In this document: positions 26,056-35,529 of the stretch, one piece after another
How positions within the stretch are numbered: position 1 is the stretch's first letter
How the letters are laid out: every line of letters begins with the position of its first letter
Source of the DNA: an uncultured Gellertiella sp.
GTDB taxonomy: Bacteria; Pseudomonadota; Alphaproteobacteria; Rhizobiales; Rhizobiaceae
Assembly: GCF_963457605.1 (NCBI RefSeq)
Contig: NZ_OY735139.1
Location: 2,572,001-2,636,000, forward strand
Direction: 5' to 3'
Length of the DNA: 64,000 nt
Notes under the pieces: generated by a model
Databases searched by the model: none
Seen by the model: only the letters and a program-made list of their open reading frames with translations
Told to the model about the DNA's origin: nothing
Position numbers and translations under genes: made by a program

Positions 26056-26343
26056 TCAGATGCCTTCGACCAGCACCATTTCCGCATCGGCCACCTTCTG
26101 GCGGATTTTGGCGGCGATCTGGTATTCCGGCGAATTGTAGCAATCGACCGCATGCTGCAGCGACGGAAATTCGATCACCACATTGCGGGCACGGGCCTTG
26201 CCTTCGAGCTCGACGAACTGACCGCCGCGGGCGAGGAAATTCGCGCCGTATTTCTCGAAGGCGGGCTTTGCCGCTGCCACATAGTCCTTGTAGTTCTCGG
26301 TGTCGCGCACATCGACGCGTGCAATCCAGTATCCCTTGGCCAT
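26056..26343 (-). CDS. DUF1330 domain protein
   Basis: 95 residues, a small ferredoxin-like alpha/beta barrel protein: KGYWIARVDVRDTENYKDYV, FLARGGQFVELEG and FPSLQHAVDCYNSPEYQ are the typical DUF1330 strands and helices. It lies 35 bp downstream of pyrF, in the same direction, so a shared transcript is likely. Function unknown; the fold is related to dimeric alpha-beta barrel monooxygenase-like proteins. Confidence 0.9.
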   Translation of the reverse strand: MAKGYWIARVDVRDTENYKDYVAAAKPAFEKYGANFLARGGQFVELEGKARARNVVIEFPSLQHAVDCYNSPEYQIAAKIRQKVADAEMVLVEGI

Positions 26344-26378
26344 CTCTGGTCCTCCCTGCTGAAAAAATAGTGGTGAGA

Positions 26379-27068
26379 TCAGGCCTCTGCCATGTCCCTG
26401 AGGATGGCGCGGGCGGCCTGAAGCGGATCGGGGGCTTTGACCACCGGCCGGGCGACGACGAGATGGGTGGACCCGGCGCGCATTGCCGCCTGCGGCGTCA
26501 TCACCCGTTTCTGGTCTCCCCTGTCGGCACCGGCGGGGCGGATGCCCGGCGTGACGATTGCCATGTCGGGGCCGACGATGCTGCGGACCGCAGAGGCCTC
26601 CTCCGCCGAGCAGACGATGCCGCCCATGCCGGCCAGGCGGGCCTGTTCGGCACGGCGCAGCACCAATGTATGGGGATCATATTCGTAGCCCGCCTCGATC
26701 ATGTCCTGCTCATCCATCGAGGTCAGCACGGTCACGCCCAGGAGGCAGAGCGGCGAGCCTTTGGCCGCCTCGACGGCAGCCCGCATCGCTTTCGGATAGG
26801 CATGCAGGGTCAGCATGCTCATGCCCATGCGGGCAATATTCTCGACGCCCGAGGCCACGGTATTGTCGATGTCGAGCAGCTTCATGTCGAGGAAGACCTT
26901 CTTGCCGCTGGCGGCGAGATCACGGGCAAATTCAAGGCCGCCGGCAAATACCAGCTGATAGCCGATCTTGTAGAACAGGATATCGTCGCCGAGCTTCAGG
27001 ACGAGGTCTTCGGCCTCGCGGATGGTCGGCACATCAAGCCCGATGATCAGGCGGTCGCGCGGCTGCAT
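26379..27068 (-). CDS. pyrF: Orotidine 5'-phosphate decarboxylase
   Basis: 229 residues. Decarboxylates OMP to UMP, the last step of de novo pyrimidine synthesis. Signatures: [17 protein letters not shown] and [13 protein letters not shown], which carries the catalytic Asp-x-Lys-x-x-Asp-Ile motif, then VTPGIRPAG and [12 protein letters not shown] for phosphate binding. Start ATG 27068. The usual rhizobial neighbour is the DUF1330 gene, as here. Confidence 0.96.
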   Translation of the reverse strand: MQPRDRLIIGLDVPTIREAEDLVLKLGDDILFYKIGYQLVFAGGLEFARDLAASGKKVFLDMKLLDIDNTVASGVENIARMGMSMLTLHAYPKAMRAAVEAAKGSPLCLLGVTVLTSMDEQDMIEAGYEYDPHTLVLRRAEQARLAGMGGIVCSAEEASAVRSIVGPDMAIVTPGIRPAGADRGDQKRVMTPQAAMRAGSTHLVVARPVVKAPDPLQAARAILRDMAEA

Positions 27069-27176
27069 GGCTTCCTCATCTGTTTTGGAACGGTGATTTG
27101 CCGTCCAGTCGCATGAGAAAGGCGATCCCGCAAGGCTTCCCTGCCGGTTTTCGACGGAAAAAAGCCCGACAGCGCC

Positions 27177-27770
27177 TCACCCGCGACGATAGAGCCAGAT
27201 CTGCGCGGGCGGAATATTGCGCATGATGAAATCGAAATGCTGGATGTGATAGCGGTCCGGCATGGCGGCAATCGGCGAGACCGGCCCATAGGAAAACTGC
27301 ACGACGGGACGGCCTGGCGGCAAGCGGTCAAGCAACTGCTCCAGCATGTGGACACGGGCATGCATCGGGAAATTCAAAAGCGGAATGCCCGAAATCACGC
27401 TGTCGAACTGCTGGCCTTCCAGATGGGCGAGCGTGTGATCTAGGTTGAACGCATCGCCGTGGATGAAGTTGACACCCGGATATTGCTCGACCAGATGCTG
27501 GTAGAAATCCGAGGAATACTCAATCGAATAGATCTTTTCCGGGGGCACGCCGCGACCGAGGATCGCCCTGGTGATCACCCCGGTGCCGGGTCCGAGTTCG
27601 AGAACAGGCAGGCCGGACTGCGGATTGATGACGCTTGCCATCCTGCGGGCGGTGTAGCCGGAGGTCGGCACGATGGCCCCGACGCTGCGGGGCTTGTCCA
27701 TCAGACCCCGAAAGAACCGGATTTCGTCACCGAACTTCCGCTCAAACCGCTCCTTGATCCGCAAAGCCAT
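27177..27770 (-). CDS. pmtA: Phospholipid N-methyltransferase
   Basis: 197 residues from ATG 27770. SAM-binding motif VLELGPGTGVITRAIL (about residues 55-70), IYSIEYSSDFYQHL, and the start MALRIKERFERKFGDEIRFFRGL is as in rhizobial PmtA, which methylates phosphatidylethanolamine to phosphatidylcholine. A longer frame with other ATGs (27806, 27890) exists, but the family start is at MALR and a GC hairpin covers 27796-27812. Sits in the dnaN-pmtA-pyrF strand run without obvious overlap. Confidence 0.85.
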   Translation of the reverse strand: MALRIKERFERKFGDEIRFFRGLMDKPRSVGAIVPTSGYTARRMASVINPQSGLPVLELGPGTGVITRAILGRGVPPEKIYSIEYSSDFYQHLVEQYPGVNFIHGDAFNLDHTLAHLEGQQFDSVISGIPLLNFPMHARVHMLEQLLDRLPPGRPVVQFSYGPVSPIAAMPDRYHIQHFDFIMRNIPPAQIWLYRRG

Positions 27771-27940
27771 CCGCGATCCCCATTTTTTCTTATTTAGCCG
27801 GATCATCCGGCTGCCCCTGAAGCTCAACGGCAGAATTAAGCCAAATTTATGAGCCTGTCCTGATGAAAAGCGAACCATGCTTGAAATCACCGGAAACAGG
27901 CGTGTGCCTTCAGGCTTTTCCCGCCGGGCAGGCCCGTGTG

Positions 27941-29059
27941 CTAAACCCGCATCGGCATCAGCACATAGAGCGCATCGTCGCCCGCGAGATCGCGGATCAG
28001 CGTCGGCGACCCTGCATCCGCCAGCATGAAGATCGCGTCCGTACCGGACAGCTGGCCGGTGATATCGAGCAGATAGCGGGCGTTGAAGCCGATTTCCATC
28101 GGATCGCTGTCATAGCTGACCGCCACTTCTTCCGTGGCGCTGCCGCTGTCGGGATTGTTGACCGTCAGCGTCAGCTGTCCGTCGCCGATGGCGAGCTTGA
28201 CGGCCCGGCCCCGCTCGGAGGAAATCGTCGAGACGCGGTCGACGGCCTGGGCGAAGCTCTGGCAATCCACCCGCATTTCCCGGTCGTTGCCGGCCGGAAT
28301 GACGCGCTGGTAATCGGGGAAGGTACCGTCGATCAGTTTCGAGGTCAGCACGATGGAGCCGATGGTCAGCCGGATCTTGGCGTCCGAGACCTCGACGCCG
28401 ATCATCGCGTCCGGCTGGTCCATCAGCTTCTGCAATTCGCCGACCGTCTTGCGCGGGATGATGATCCCCGGCATGCCTTCGGAGCCGGAAGGGGCGACGA
28501 CATCGGCACGCGCCAGCCGGTGGCCGTCGGTCGCCACCGCCCGTATCTTCAGCTCGCCGCCGCTCTCGATCGTGTGGAAGAAGATGCCGTTGAGGTAGTA
28601 GCGGGTTTCCTCGGTGGAGATCGCAAACTGGGTGCGGTCGATCAGCATCTTGAGATCAGCCGCTTTCAGGCTGAACGTGTGACTGAAGCTTCCGGCAGTC
28701 AGGTCGGGGAAGTCCGCCTCCGGCAGGCATTGCAGCGAGAATTTCGACCGGCCCGAGGCGACCGTCATCGACGAGCCATCGGGGTTGGTGGCAAGCAGCA
28801 CCTCCGCCCCGTCGGACAGCTTGCGCACGATGTCATAGAGAAGATGGGCGGGAACCGTGGTCGAACCGGCCTGTTCCACATTGGCAGGCGTTGCTTCGGT
28901 GATTTCCAGATCGAGGTCGGTCGCCTTCATGTCGAGGCTTGCGCCATTGGCGCGCAACAGCACGTTCGACAGGATCGGGATCGTGTTGCGGCGCTCGACC
29001 ACCCGGTGCACATGGTTCAGCGACTTCAGGAGGTTCGAACGCTCGAGAGTTATACGCAT
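27941..29059 (-). CDS. dnaN: DNA polymerase III beta clamp
   Basis: 372 residues from ATG 29059, the length usual for the alphaproteobacterial sliding clamp. The start MRITLERSNLLKSLNHVHRV, the middle RVIPAGNDREM and the end LYVLMPMRV are classical. The protein forms a ring-shaped dimer that tethers polymerase to DNA. A 33-codon upstream extension is not supported. Divergent from rsmI with a 279-bp gap (29060-29338), which holds their promoters and otherwise nothing I recognise. Confidence 0.98.
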   Translation of the reverse strand: MRITLERSNLLKSLNHVHRVVERRNTIPILSNVLLRANGASLDMKATDLDLEITEATPANVEQAGSTTVPAHLLYDIVRKLSDGAEVLLATNPDGSSMTVASGRSKFSLQCLPEADFPDLTAGSFSHTFSLKAADLKMLIDRTQFAISTEETRYYLNGIFFHTIESGGELKIRAVATDGHRLARADVVAPSGSEGMPGIIIPRKTVGELQKLMDQPDAMIGVEVSDAKIRLTIGSIVLTSKLIDGTFPDYQRVIPAGNDREMRVDCQSFAQAVDRVSTISSERGRAVKLAIGDGQLTLTVNNPDSGSATEEVAVSYDSDPMEIGFNARYLLDITGQLSGTDAIFMLADAGSPTLIRDLAGDDALYVLMPMRV

Positions 29060-29338
29060 GGAATGATACCGCTTTCGATCTTCACAAGGCCCTGGTCGAA
29101 AGGGCCCCTGGGGAGTATTCGCCATCCGGCTTTGACCGGGGTGATAGTGGACGGGCAAAATGACAGAAATTCAACGCTCATTGCAAGCCAAGAACGCGGC
29201 AGAGGCGGGCGCAGCGTGATTCTTGCCCGTTATCCACATCTGTGAAGCCCGCCTGCCGGTCTTGTGCCGGGCGAAGGCCTCGCCCATAAAGATCGGCAAG
29301 CCCGATCCCGAAATGGCCGCTGGCCGAGAAGAATGCCG

Positions 29339-30268
29339 ATGAATGACGACCAGACCCCGCCCTCCGGCGACAAAGTGAAACCGGCGCGCAGCTATCGCCT
29401 GAACAATATCAGCGTGCCCGCAAGGCCGCTGGAGCCTGCCCTCTATCTGGTCGCAACCCCGATCGGCAATCTTGGCGATATCACGTTGCGGGCACTGGAA
29501 ACGCTTGCCGGAGCCGACGTTCTGGCCTGCGAGGACACCCGCGTCACACGGGTGCTGCTCGACCGCTTCGGCATCCAGAACCGGCCCTATGCCTATCACG
29601 AATACAATGCCAACGAGGCCGGGCCGAAACTTCTCGCCCAGCTTGAAGCCGGGCGCTCGGTGGCGCTGGTGTCGGATGCGGGAACACCGCTGGTTTCCGA
29701 TCCCGGTTACCGGCTTGGCCAGCTGGCGATTGCCGCCGGACACAGGGTCGTGCCGATCCCCGGTGCCTCGGCACCACTGGCCGCGCTGGTCGGCTCCGGC
29801 CTGCCGAATGACGCCTTCTTCTTCGGCGGTTTCCTGCCGGTCAAGGACAAGGCGCGTCGCGCCCGGCTTGGCGAATTTGCCGCTCTGGAAGCAACGCTGC
29901 TGTTCTTTGAATCGCCGCACCGGATCGGCGCGACGCTCATTGCAGCCGCCGACGTGTTCGGGGCGGATCGTCCGGCGGCGGTCTGCCGGGAACTGACCAA
30001 GACCTTCGAGGAATTCCGGCGCGGGCCGCTTGGCACGCTTGCCGCCGACTATCAGGACAAGACCGTCAAGGGCGAGATCGTGCTGGTCATCGGGCCATCG
30101 ACCTCTGTTGTGGAAACCTCGGAAGAGGATATCGACGCCATGCTGCTGAAATATGGCGAGACGCTGCCCGCCGCCAGGGCCGCCGCCGAGGTGGCATCGA
30201 TAACCGGGCTTGCCCGCAAGCTTCTCTACCAGCGCCTCCTCGACATCAGGGCGGCAGATGCCGGCTGA
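29339..30268 (+). CDS. rsmI: 16S rRNA 2'-O-methyltransferase (C1402)
   Basis: 309 residues. SAM-dependent tetrapyrrole-methylase fold: LYLVATPIGNLGDITLRALE, CEDTRVTRVLLD, LVSDAGTPLVSDPG and PIPGASAPLAAL are the RsmI signatures; the C-terminus LARKLLYQRLLD binds RNA. It adds a 2'-O-methyl group to C1402 of 16S rRNA. ATG 29339 is chosen because GAGAAG lies seven to eight bases upstream; ATG 29333 is too close to it. Overlaps yraN by 11 bases. Confidence 0.95.
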   Translation: MNDDQTPPSGDKVKPARSYRLNNISVPARPLEPALYLVATPIGNLGDITLRALETLAGADVLACEDTRVTRVLLDRFGIQNRPYAYHEYNANEAGPKLLAQLEAGRSVALVSDAGTPLVSDPGYRLGQLAIAAGHRVVPIPGASAPLAALVGSGLPNDAFFFGGFLPVKDKARRARLGEFAALEATLLFFESPHRIGATLIAAADVFGADRPAAVCRELTKTFEEFRRGPLGTLAADYQDKTVKGEIVLVIGPSTSVVETSEEDIDAMLLKYGETLPAARAAAEVASITGLARKLLYQRLLDIRAADAG

Positions 30269-30629
30269 GGTTTCCCCGGCGCGGCGGCGAAAGAAGGCGG
30301 AGCGGCGGGGCCGCTGGTCGGAATGGATGGCGGCCCTCTGGCTGCTCGCCCATGGCTACCGGATCGTCGCCCTTCGCCACCGCACGCCGCTTGGCGAAAT
30401 CGACATCATCGCGCGGCGCGGCACGCTCGTCCTCATCGTCGAGGTCAAGGCGCGCCGGGAGCCAGGGGCCGCACTCGATGCGGTGTCCGCAGCTGCGCAA
30501 CGGCGCATTCGCGCGGCAAGCGATCTCTGGCTCTCCCGCCAGCCGGATGCCCATCTCCTCTCCCTGCGCTATGACATCATTGCCATCGTGCCCGGGCGAT
30601 GGCCGCAGCATCTGGCGGATGCGTTCTAG
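30258..30629 (+). CDS. yraN: YraN-family (UPF0102) endonuclease-like protein
   Basis: 123 residues, ATG 30258 overlapping the end of rsmI. Contains the core GEIDIIARRGTLVLIVEVKAR, i.e. the PD-(D/E)xK-like E-I-D...E-V-K catalytic pattern of UPF0102 proteins, related to Holliday-junction resolvases. The final codon is TTC and the stop TAG (30627-30629) is the first triplet of a 103-bp intergenic repeat, so the repeat supplies the stop. rsmI-yraN is a conserved pair. Confidence 0.93.
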   Translation: MPAEVSPARRRKKAERRGRWSEWMAALWLLAHGYRIVALRHRTPLGEIDIIARRGTLVLIVEVKARREPGAALDAVSAAAQRRIRAASDLWLSRQPDAHLLSLRYDIIAIVPGRWPQHLADAF

Positions 30630-30729
30630 AGTCTGTCAGGTTCATATTGAACCAGACAGACTCTAGGGCCCTTTGTTTTCGTTTGTCTTTTCGGGAAAGC
30701 CGGATTCCACTTTTCCCTGACAAACTCTA
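30627..30729. repeat. 103-bp RIME-like palindromic repeat, copy A
   Basis: Begins TAGAGTCTGTCAGG and ends CCTGACAAACTCTA, near-perfect 14-base inverted ends. Inside are a hairpin (30627-30665, TAGAGTCTGTC…GACAGACTCTA) and a second one (GGGAAA…TTTTCCC). It is the reverse complement of copy B with about 4 differences. The hairpin at the end of yraN may also serve as terminator. Confidence 0.88.
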
Positions 30730-30837
30730 GGTCTTGTCCTCAGGGCAAATATGGAACTTCGCTCGATTTTTAGCGAAATCCGAAAACGCCCCGCCTGTTA
30801 CGCTCCAGCCAATGGATTGAAGCACCGGGGACATCGC

Positions 30838-31404
30838 ATGGTTTGGAAAATGATAGTGGCAAGCGCGGTTGCCATCGGGGCGCGCGATCTCAGGGATCTG
30901 ACATCGGCCCTTGCCACGCCGCCGAAAGCGCCGCCTGTCGTCTGCGCAGATGCCTTCGGCATGGTGCTGAAGGATGCGCCCATCGAACCTGTCGTCTGCG
31001 CAGATGCCTTCGGCATGGTGCTGAAGGATGCGCCCATCTCGTGGGTGCTGAAGGGCAATCCGGTCGCCCGCCTTGCCGAACATTCGCGCAGCGCCGACGA
31101 AGCGGCGGTCACGGCGGTCTGGGATTGCACGGCGGGCCAGTTCCGCTGGTATTTCGGCTGGGACGAAACGGTGATCATCCAGGAAGGCGAGGTGCATGTG
31201 ACCGCCGAGGATGGCAGCGAGCGACTGCTGAAGGCCGGCGACATCGCCTATTTCAAGGGCAAGACCTGGGCGACCTGGACCATCGACAGCTATGTCCGCA
31301 AGATCGCCTTCGTCCGCAAGCCGTTTCCGGCCCCGCTGGCAATTGCCTACCGGCTGCGCAATCTGCTGCGTCCGGCCCGGTCCGGCACCGGCATCGCCGC
31401 CTGA
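30838..31404 (+). CDS. Cupin-domain protein with a fresh 18-residue internal duplication
   Basis: 188 residues from ATG 30838 (GGGGA upstream). The C-terminal half is a cupin resembling the EutQ/DUF861 type: TAGQFRWYFGWDETVIIQEGEVHVTAED and LLKAGDIAYFKGKTWATW. Near the N-terminus an 18-residue unit VVCADAFGMVLKDAPI plus two residues is repeated in tandem; the two 51-bp copies (30934-30984 and 30988-31038, period 54) are identical. Without the duplication the protein would be about 170 residues. The gene stands between yraN and gshB, which often are adjacent, so it may be an insertion. Function unknown; the N-terminus MVWKMIVASAVAIG may be a weak signal. Confidence 0.78.
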   Translation: MVWKMIVASAVAIGARDLRDLTSALATPPKAPPVVCADAFGMVLKDAPIEPVVCADAFGMVLKDAPISWVLKGNPVARLAEHSRSADEAAVTAVWDCTAGQFRWYFGWDETVIIQEGEVHVTAEDGSERLLKAGDIAYFKGKTWATWTIDSYVRKIAFVRKPFPAPLAIAYRLRNLLRPARSGTGIAA

Positions 31405-31517
31405 TCGCCCATTCCCCGCCTTGATCGAACGGGCTGCCGTGCGGGCGGCCCGTTGCGTTTGCGCGTCCGGCGTCCTACATCTGGCAGGACAATCACAGAG
31501 CAGAAAACGGGACTTTC

Positions 31518-32465
<948 letters not shown>

Positions 32466-32629
32466 TCCTGTCCGCAAGCCGGGAAGGCTGGCCCCGGTTT
32501 GTTCCCGGCCTGCAACCGGCCACACGCAAAATACCAACTGCCGGGCGTTTTTGTTCCTTTAATGTTCTTGTTTAGGGAGCGTTAATATGCAAGGATTGCC
32601 TCTGCGGACATGGCGTGGAGGCAGGGCAG

Positions 32630-34162
32630 ATGGTGGCGCGGGTCAGTACGATTGCATTTCAGGGGATCGAGGGCGTGCCTGTCGACGTGCAGGTGATGGT
32701 CGCCCCCGGCAAGGTCAACATGCATATTGTCGGCCTGCCGGACAAGGCGGTGGCGGAAAGCCGCGAGCGGGTGCAGGCGGCGCTGCATGCCTCCGGCCTT
32801 GCCCTGCCGCCGAAGAAGATCACCGTCAATCTGGCACCGGCGGATCTGCCCAAGGAAGGCTCGCATTTCGACCTGCCGATCGCGCTCGGGCTGATGGCGG
32901 CGCTCGGAGCCATTCCGGGCGATGCGCTGGAAGGCTATGTGGTGCTTGGCGAACTGAACCTCGACGGCACGCTTGCCGCCATTGCCGGGGCGCTGCCTGC
33001 CGCAATCGGGGCCAATGCGCTGTCGAAGGGGCTGATCTGCCCGGCAGACAGCGGGCCGGAGGCCGCCTGGGCGGGGACCGAGATCGACATTCTCGCACCG
33101 CGCAGCCTGATTGCGCTCGCCAATCATTTTCGCGGCACCCAGGTGCTGACGCGCCCGGAACCGGCGGTGCGGGCAGCGCCCGCGCGTTTCCCCGACCTTG
33201 CCGATATCCGCGGGCAGGAAAGCGCCAAGCGGGCGCTGGAAGTGGCGGCAGCGGGCGGGCATAACCTGCTGATGGTCGGCCCGCCCGGCTCCGGCAAATC
33301 CATGCTGGCCGCACGGCTGCCCTCGATCCTGCCGCCACTGTCGCCAAGGGAATTGCTCGAGGTCTCGATGATCCATTCGGTTGCCGGGCAACTGTCGGGC
33401 GGCAAGCTCTCCGACCGGCGGCCCTACCGCACGCCCCACCATTCCGCCACGATGGCAGCGCTTGTCGGCGGCGGGCTCCGGGCGCGACCGGGGGAGGCGT
33501 CGCTTGCCCATCACGGCGTGCTGTTTCTCGACGAATTTCCGGAATTCTCGCCGCAGGCGCTGGACGCGTTGCGCCAGCCGCTCGAGACCGGCGAATGCAT
33601 CATTGCACGGGCCAATCACCGGGTCTCCTATCCCGCCGAAATCCAGCTGGTGGCGGCGATGAATCCCTGCCGTTGCGGCATGGCAGGCGAACCCGGCCAT
33701 ACCTGCAGCCGGGGGCCGCGCTGCATGAGCGACTATCAGGGAAGGATTTCCGGGCCGCTGATGGACCGCATCGACATCCGCATCGACGTGCCCGCCGTTT
33801 CCGCCAGCGACCTGATCCGCCCGCTGAGTGCAGAAAGGAGCGCCGACGTCGCACTGCGGGTCGCCCGCGCCCGGCTGCTCCAGCATGAGCGCTTCGAAAA
33901 TGTCGGCAGCGGCCACCTGACGACCAATGCCAGGGCCACCACCGACCTGATCGAGAAACTCGCCGAACCCGATGCGGGCGGCCTGCAATTGCTGCGCGAT
34001 GCGGCGGAAAAGCTGAAATTTTCGGCGCGGGGCTATCACCGGGTGCTGAAGGTTGCCCGCACGCTCGCCGATCTCGACCAGCAGCCAAGGGTCGGACGCA
34101 TCCATCTGGCGGAGGCGATCTCCTACCGTATAGCTGGCGAACGACTGCCGGCTGCGGCATGA
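32630..34162 (+). CDS. comM: ComM/YifB-family Mg-chelatase-like AAA+ ATPase
   Basis: 510 residues from ATG 32630 (GTG 32615 is a weaker alternative). N-terminal Lon-like domain (GLPDKAVAESRERVQAAL, NLAPADLPKEGSHFDLPIAL), then the AAA+ core with Walker A VGPPGSGKSML, Walker B GVLFLDEFPEF, a zinc-type CRCGMAGEPGHTC stretch and RISGPLMDRIDIRID. The family helps in homologous recombination during transformation as a branch-migration helicase. Follows gshB and precedes a GNAT gene 67 bp later. Confidence 0.93.
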   Translation: MVARVSTIAFQGIEGVPVDVQVMVAPGKVNMHIVGLPDKAVAESRERVQAALHASGLALPPKKITVNLAPADLPKEGSHFDLPIALGLMAALGAIPGDALEGYVVLGELNLDGTLAAIAGALPAAIGANALSKGLICPADSGPEAAWAGTEIDILAPRSLIALANHFRGTQVLTRPEPAVRAAPARFPDLADIRGQESAKRALEVAAAGGHNLLMVGPPGSGKSMLAARLPSILPPLSPRELLEVSMIHSVAGQLSGGKLSDRRPYRTPHHSATMAALVGGGLRARPGEASLAHHGVLFLDEFPEFSPQALDALRQPLETGECIIARANHRVSYPAEIQLVAAMNPCRCGMAGEPGHTCSRGPRCMSDYQGRISGPLMDRIDIRIDVPAVSASDLIRPLSAERSADVALRVARARLLQHERFENVGSGHLTTNARATTDLIEKLAEPDAGGLQLLRDAAEKLKFSARGYHRVLKVARTLADLDQQPRVGRIHLAEAISYRIAGERLPAAA

Positions 34163-34182
34163 TGCGGGTTCGACAGAGTTGG

Positions 34183-34215
34183 AGTCTTTCTGGTTCAATA
34201 TGAACCAGAAAGACT
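34183..34215. repeat. Solo hairpin related to the RIME-like repeat
   Basis: Perfect 15-bp arms AGTCTTTCTGGTTCA and complement around ATA. Its centre matches the first hairpin of the 103-bp repeats (CTGGTTCAATA…), so it is probably a half element. It lies between comM and the GNAT gene, and could also end comM transcription. Confidence 0.75.
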
Positions 34216-34229
34216 TTAAGGGGGCAGGG

Positions 34230-35108
34230 ATGGATGACACCCGCGTGATCGCAATCGGCAGGCAGGAGCGCGACTGGCATGTGAGATTCGCCGCGCATCT
34301 GCTGGATGTCTTTGGCGATGTCGACTTTTCCGACTGGATCAACCGGGGCTTCTGGCCGGAGGCCTATCTGGTTCACGCCGTGGTTTCGGGCGAAAACATC
34401 CTCGGCACCGTCGGCGCGACGGGCATGACCTTTGTCTTTGGCGATGGGCAGAGACGGGAAGGGCTGCAGCTTGGATCGGTGGCAACGGCAGTCCCGGAAC
34501 GCGGGCGGGGATATGCGCGGCTGTTGATGGAACGGGTCTTGACCCGAGCGGAGCGGCAGGGAAGGCCGGTGCTGCTGTTTGCCAATCCCGATGTCGCGGA
34601 CTTCTACCCCCGCTTCGGCTTCCGCCTGCTGGTGCCGCAACGGCTGGTGCTGCCGCTTGCGATTGCGCCGCGCCCGTCGTCCTGGCGTCAACTCGATCCC
34701 GGCAATGCGGCAGATTGCGCGCTGCTCTTTCGCCTTTGCGGGGAAAATCCGCCGCATGGCGGTGCGCTTTCGGCGCTTGCCGATGCGACCACGATCCTCT
34801 GGTATCTCTGCAACGGTCTCGCGACGGCCCGGATCAGCGCCGACGGTACCGTCATTGCCATCTGCGCGGTCGATGGCGATTGCCTGCGGGTGCTGGAATG
34901 GCTCGGGCCCGCGCCGCCGGATCCGGGTGAAGCGCTCGGTGCCTTCGTCGCTGCACCGGTTTCATGGGTGGAGTTCGGCTTCGTGCCCACGGCAGACTGG
35001 CGCATCCCGGCACCGGACATCATCGATGACCCCGACAACCTGATGTTCTGGCACGGTCCCGCCCTGCCGCCGGGTCCGCTCTGCTTTCCGGCGATGCAGC
35101 ATACCTGA
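34230..35108 (+). CDS. GNAT-family N-acetyltransferase
   Basis: 292 residues from ATG 34230, preceded by AAGGGGGCAGGG. The N-terminal acetyltransferase domain has LQLGSVATAVPERGRGYARLLMERVL, the acetyl-CoA binding pattern (Q/R-x-x-G-x-G/A), and VLLFANPDVADFYPRFGFR, typical of the A and B motifs. The C-terminal half is a second GNAT-like or substrate domain. The acceptor is unknown. A longer reading frame back to 34179 would cross the hairpin at 34183-34215 and is rejected. Confidence 0.85.
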   Translation: MDDTRVIAIGRQERDWHVRFAAHLLDVFGDVDFSDWINRGFWPEAYLVHAVVSGENILGTVGATGMTFVFGDGQRREGLQLGSVATAVPERGRGYARLLMERVLTRAERQGRPVLLFANPDVADFYPRFGFRLLVPQRLVLPLAIAPRPSSWRQLDPGNAADCALLFRLCGENPPHGGALSALADATTILWYLCNGLATARISADGTVIAICAVDGDCLRVLEWLGPAPPDPGEALGAFVAAPVSWVEFGFVPTADWRIPAPDIIDDPDNLMFWHGPALPPGPLCFPAMQHT

Positions 35109-35188
35109 TACCAAGCATTCCTGATGGCTTCCCATCAGTGATCCCGTGGTGTCGGGGGCACCCTGAGGTGCCCCGGGGAAAGCAGGCT

Positions 35189-35291
35189 TAGAGTTTGTCA
35201 GGGAAAAGTGGAATCCGGTTTTCCCGAAAAGACAAACGAAAACAGAGGGCACTAGAGTCTGTCTGGTTCAATAAGAACCTGACAGACTCTA
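35189..35291. repeat. 103-bp RIME-like palindromic repeat, copy B
   Basis: Same element as copies A and C; inverted relative to A, in the same orientation as C. Its last triplet on the minus strand (35291-35289, TAG) would be the stop codon of an undamaged cysK. The element ends at both sides with TA, which would fit a TA target duplication, but this cannot be proven. Confidence 0.88.
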
Positions 35292-35318
35292 AGCGCCGAG
35301 GCCGTCGAACAGCGCGGT

Positions 35319-35529
35319 CTGGCCGACCTTGTCATCCTCGATCGCCGCTGTCAGCGCGGCACCGGAGGAAATGCCAACCGGCACGCCTTCGAGACGAGAG
35401 ATAGCGCTCTGCGAAGGAGGGAATGATCACCACGATGGTCTTGCCCGCATTTTCCGGGCGCTGGCCGACCTTGATCGCCGCTGTCAGCGCGGCACCGGAG
35501 GAAATGCCAACCGGCACGCCTTCGAGACG
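35319..35529. repeat. Direct duplication at the 3' end of cysK
   Basis: Copy 1 (35319-35396) repeats copy 2 (35461-35529) with one 9-base insertion and otherwise identical bases as far as I read. The inserted copy (35319-35394, 76 bp) lies between codons for RYLS and the native tail TALFDGLGA, shifting the frame. Confidence 0.88.

Noticed and set aside
34179-34229. 17-codon N-terminal extension of the GNAT protein
   Set aside because: It crosses a perfect 15-bp hairpin and lacks a ribosome site, while ATG 34230 has one.
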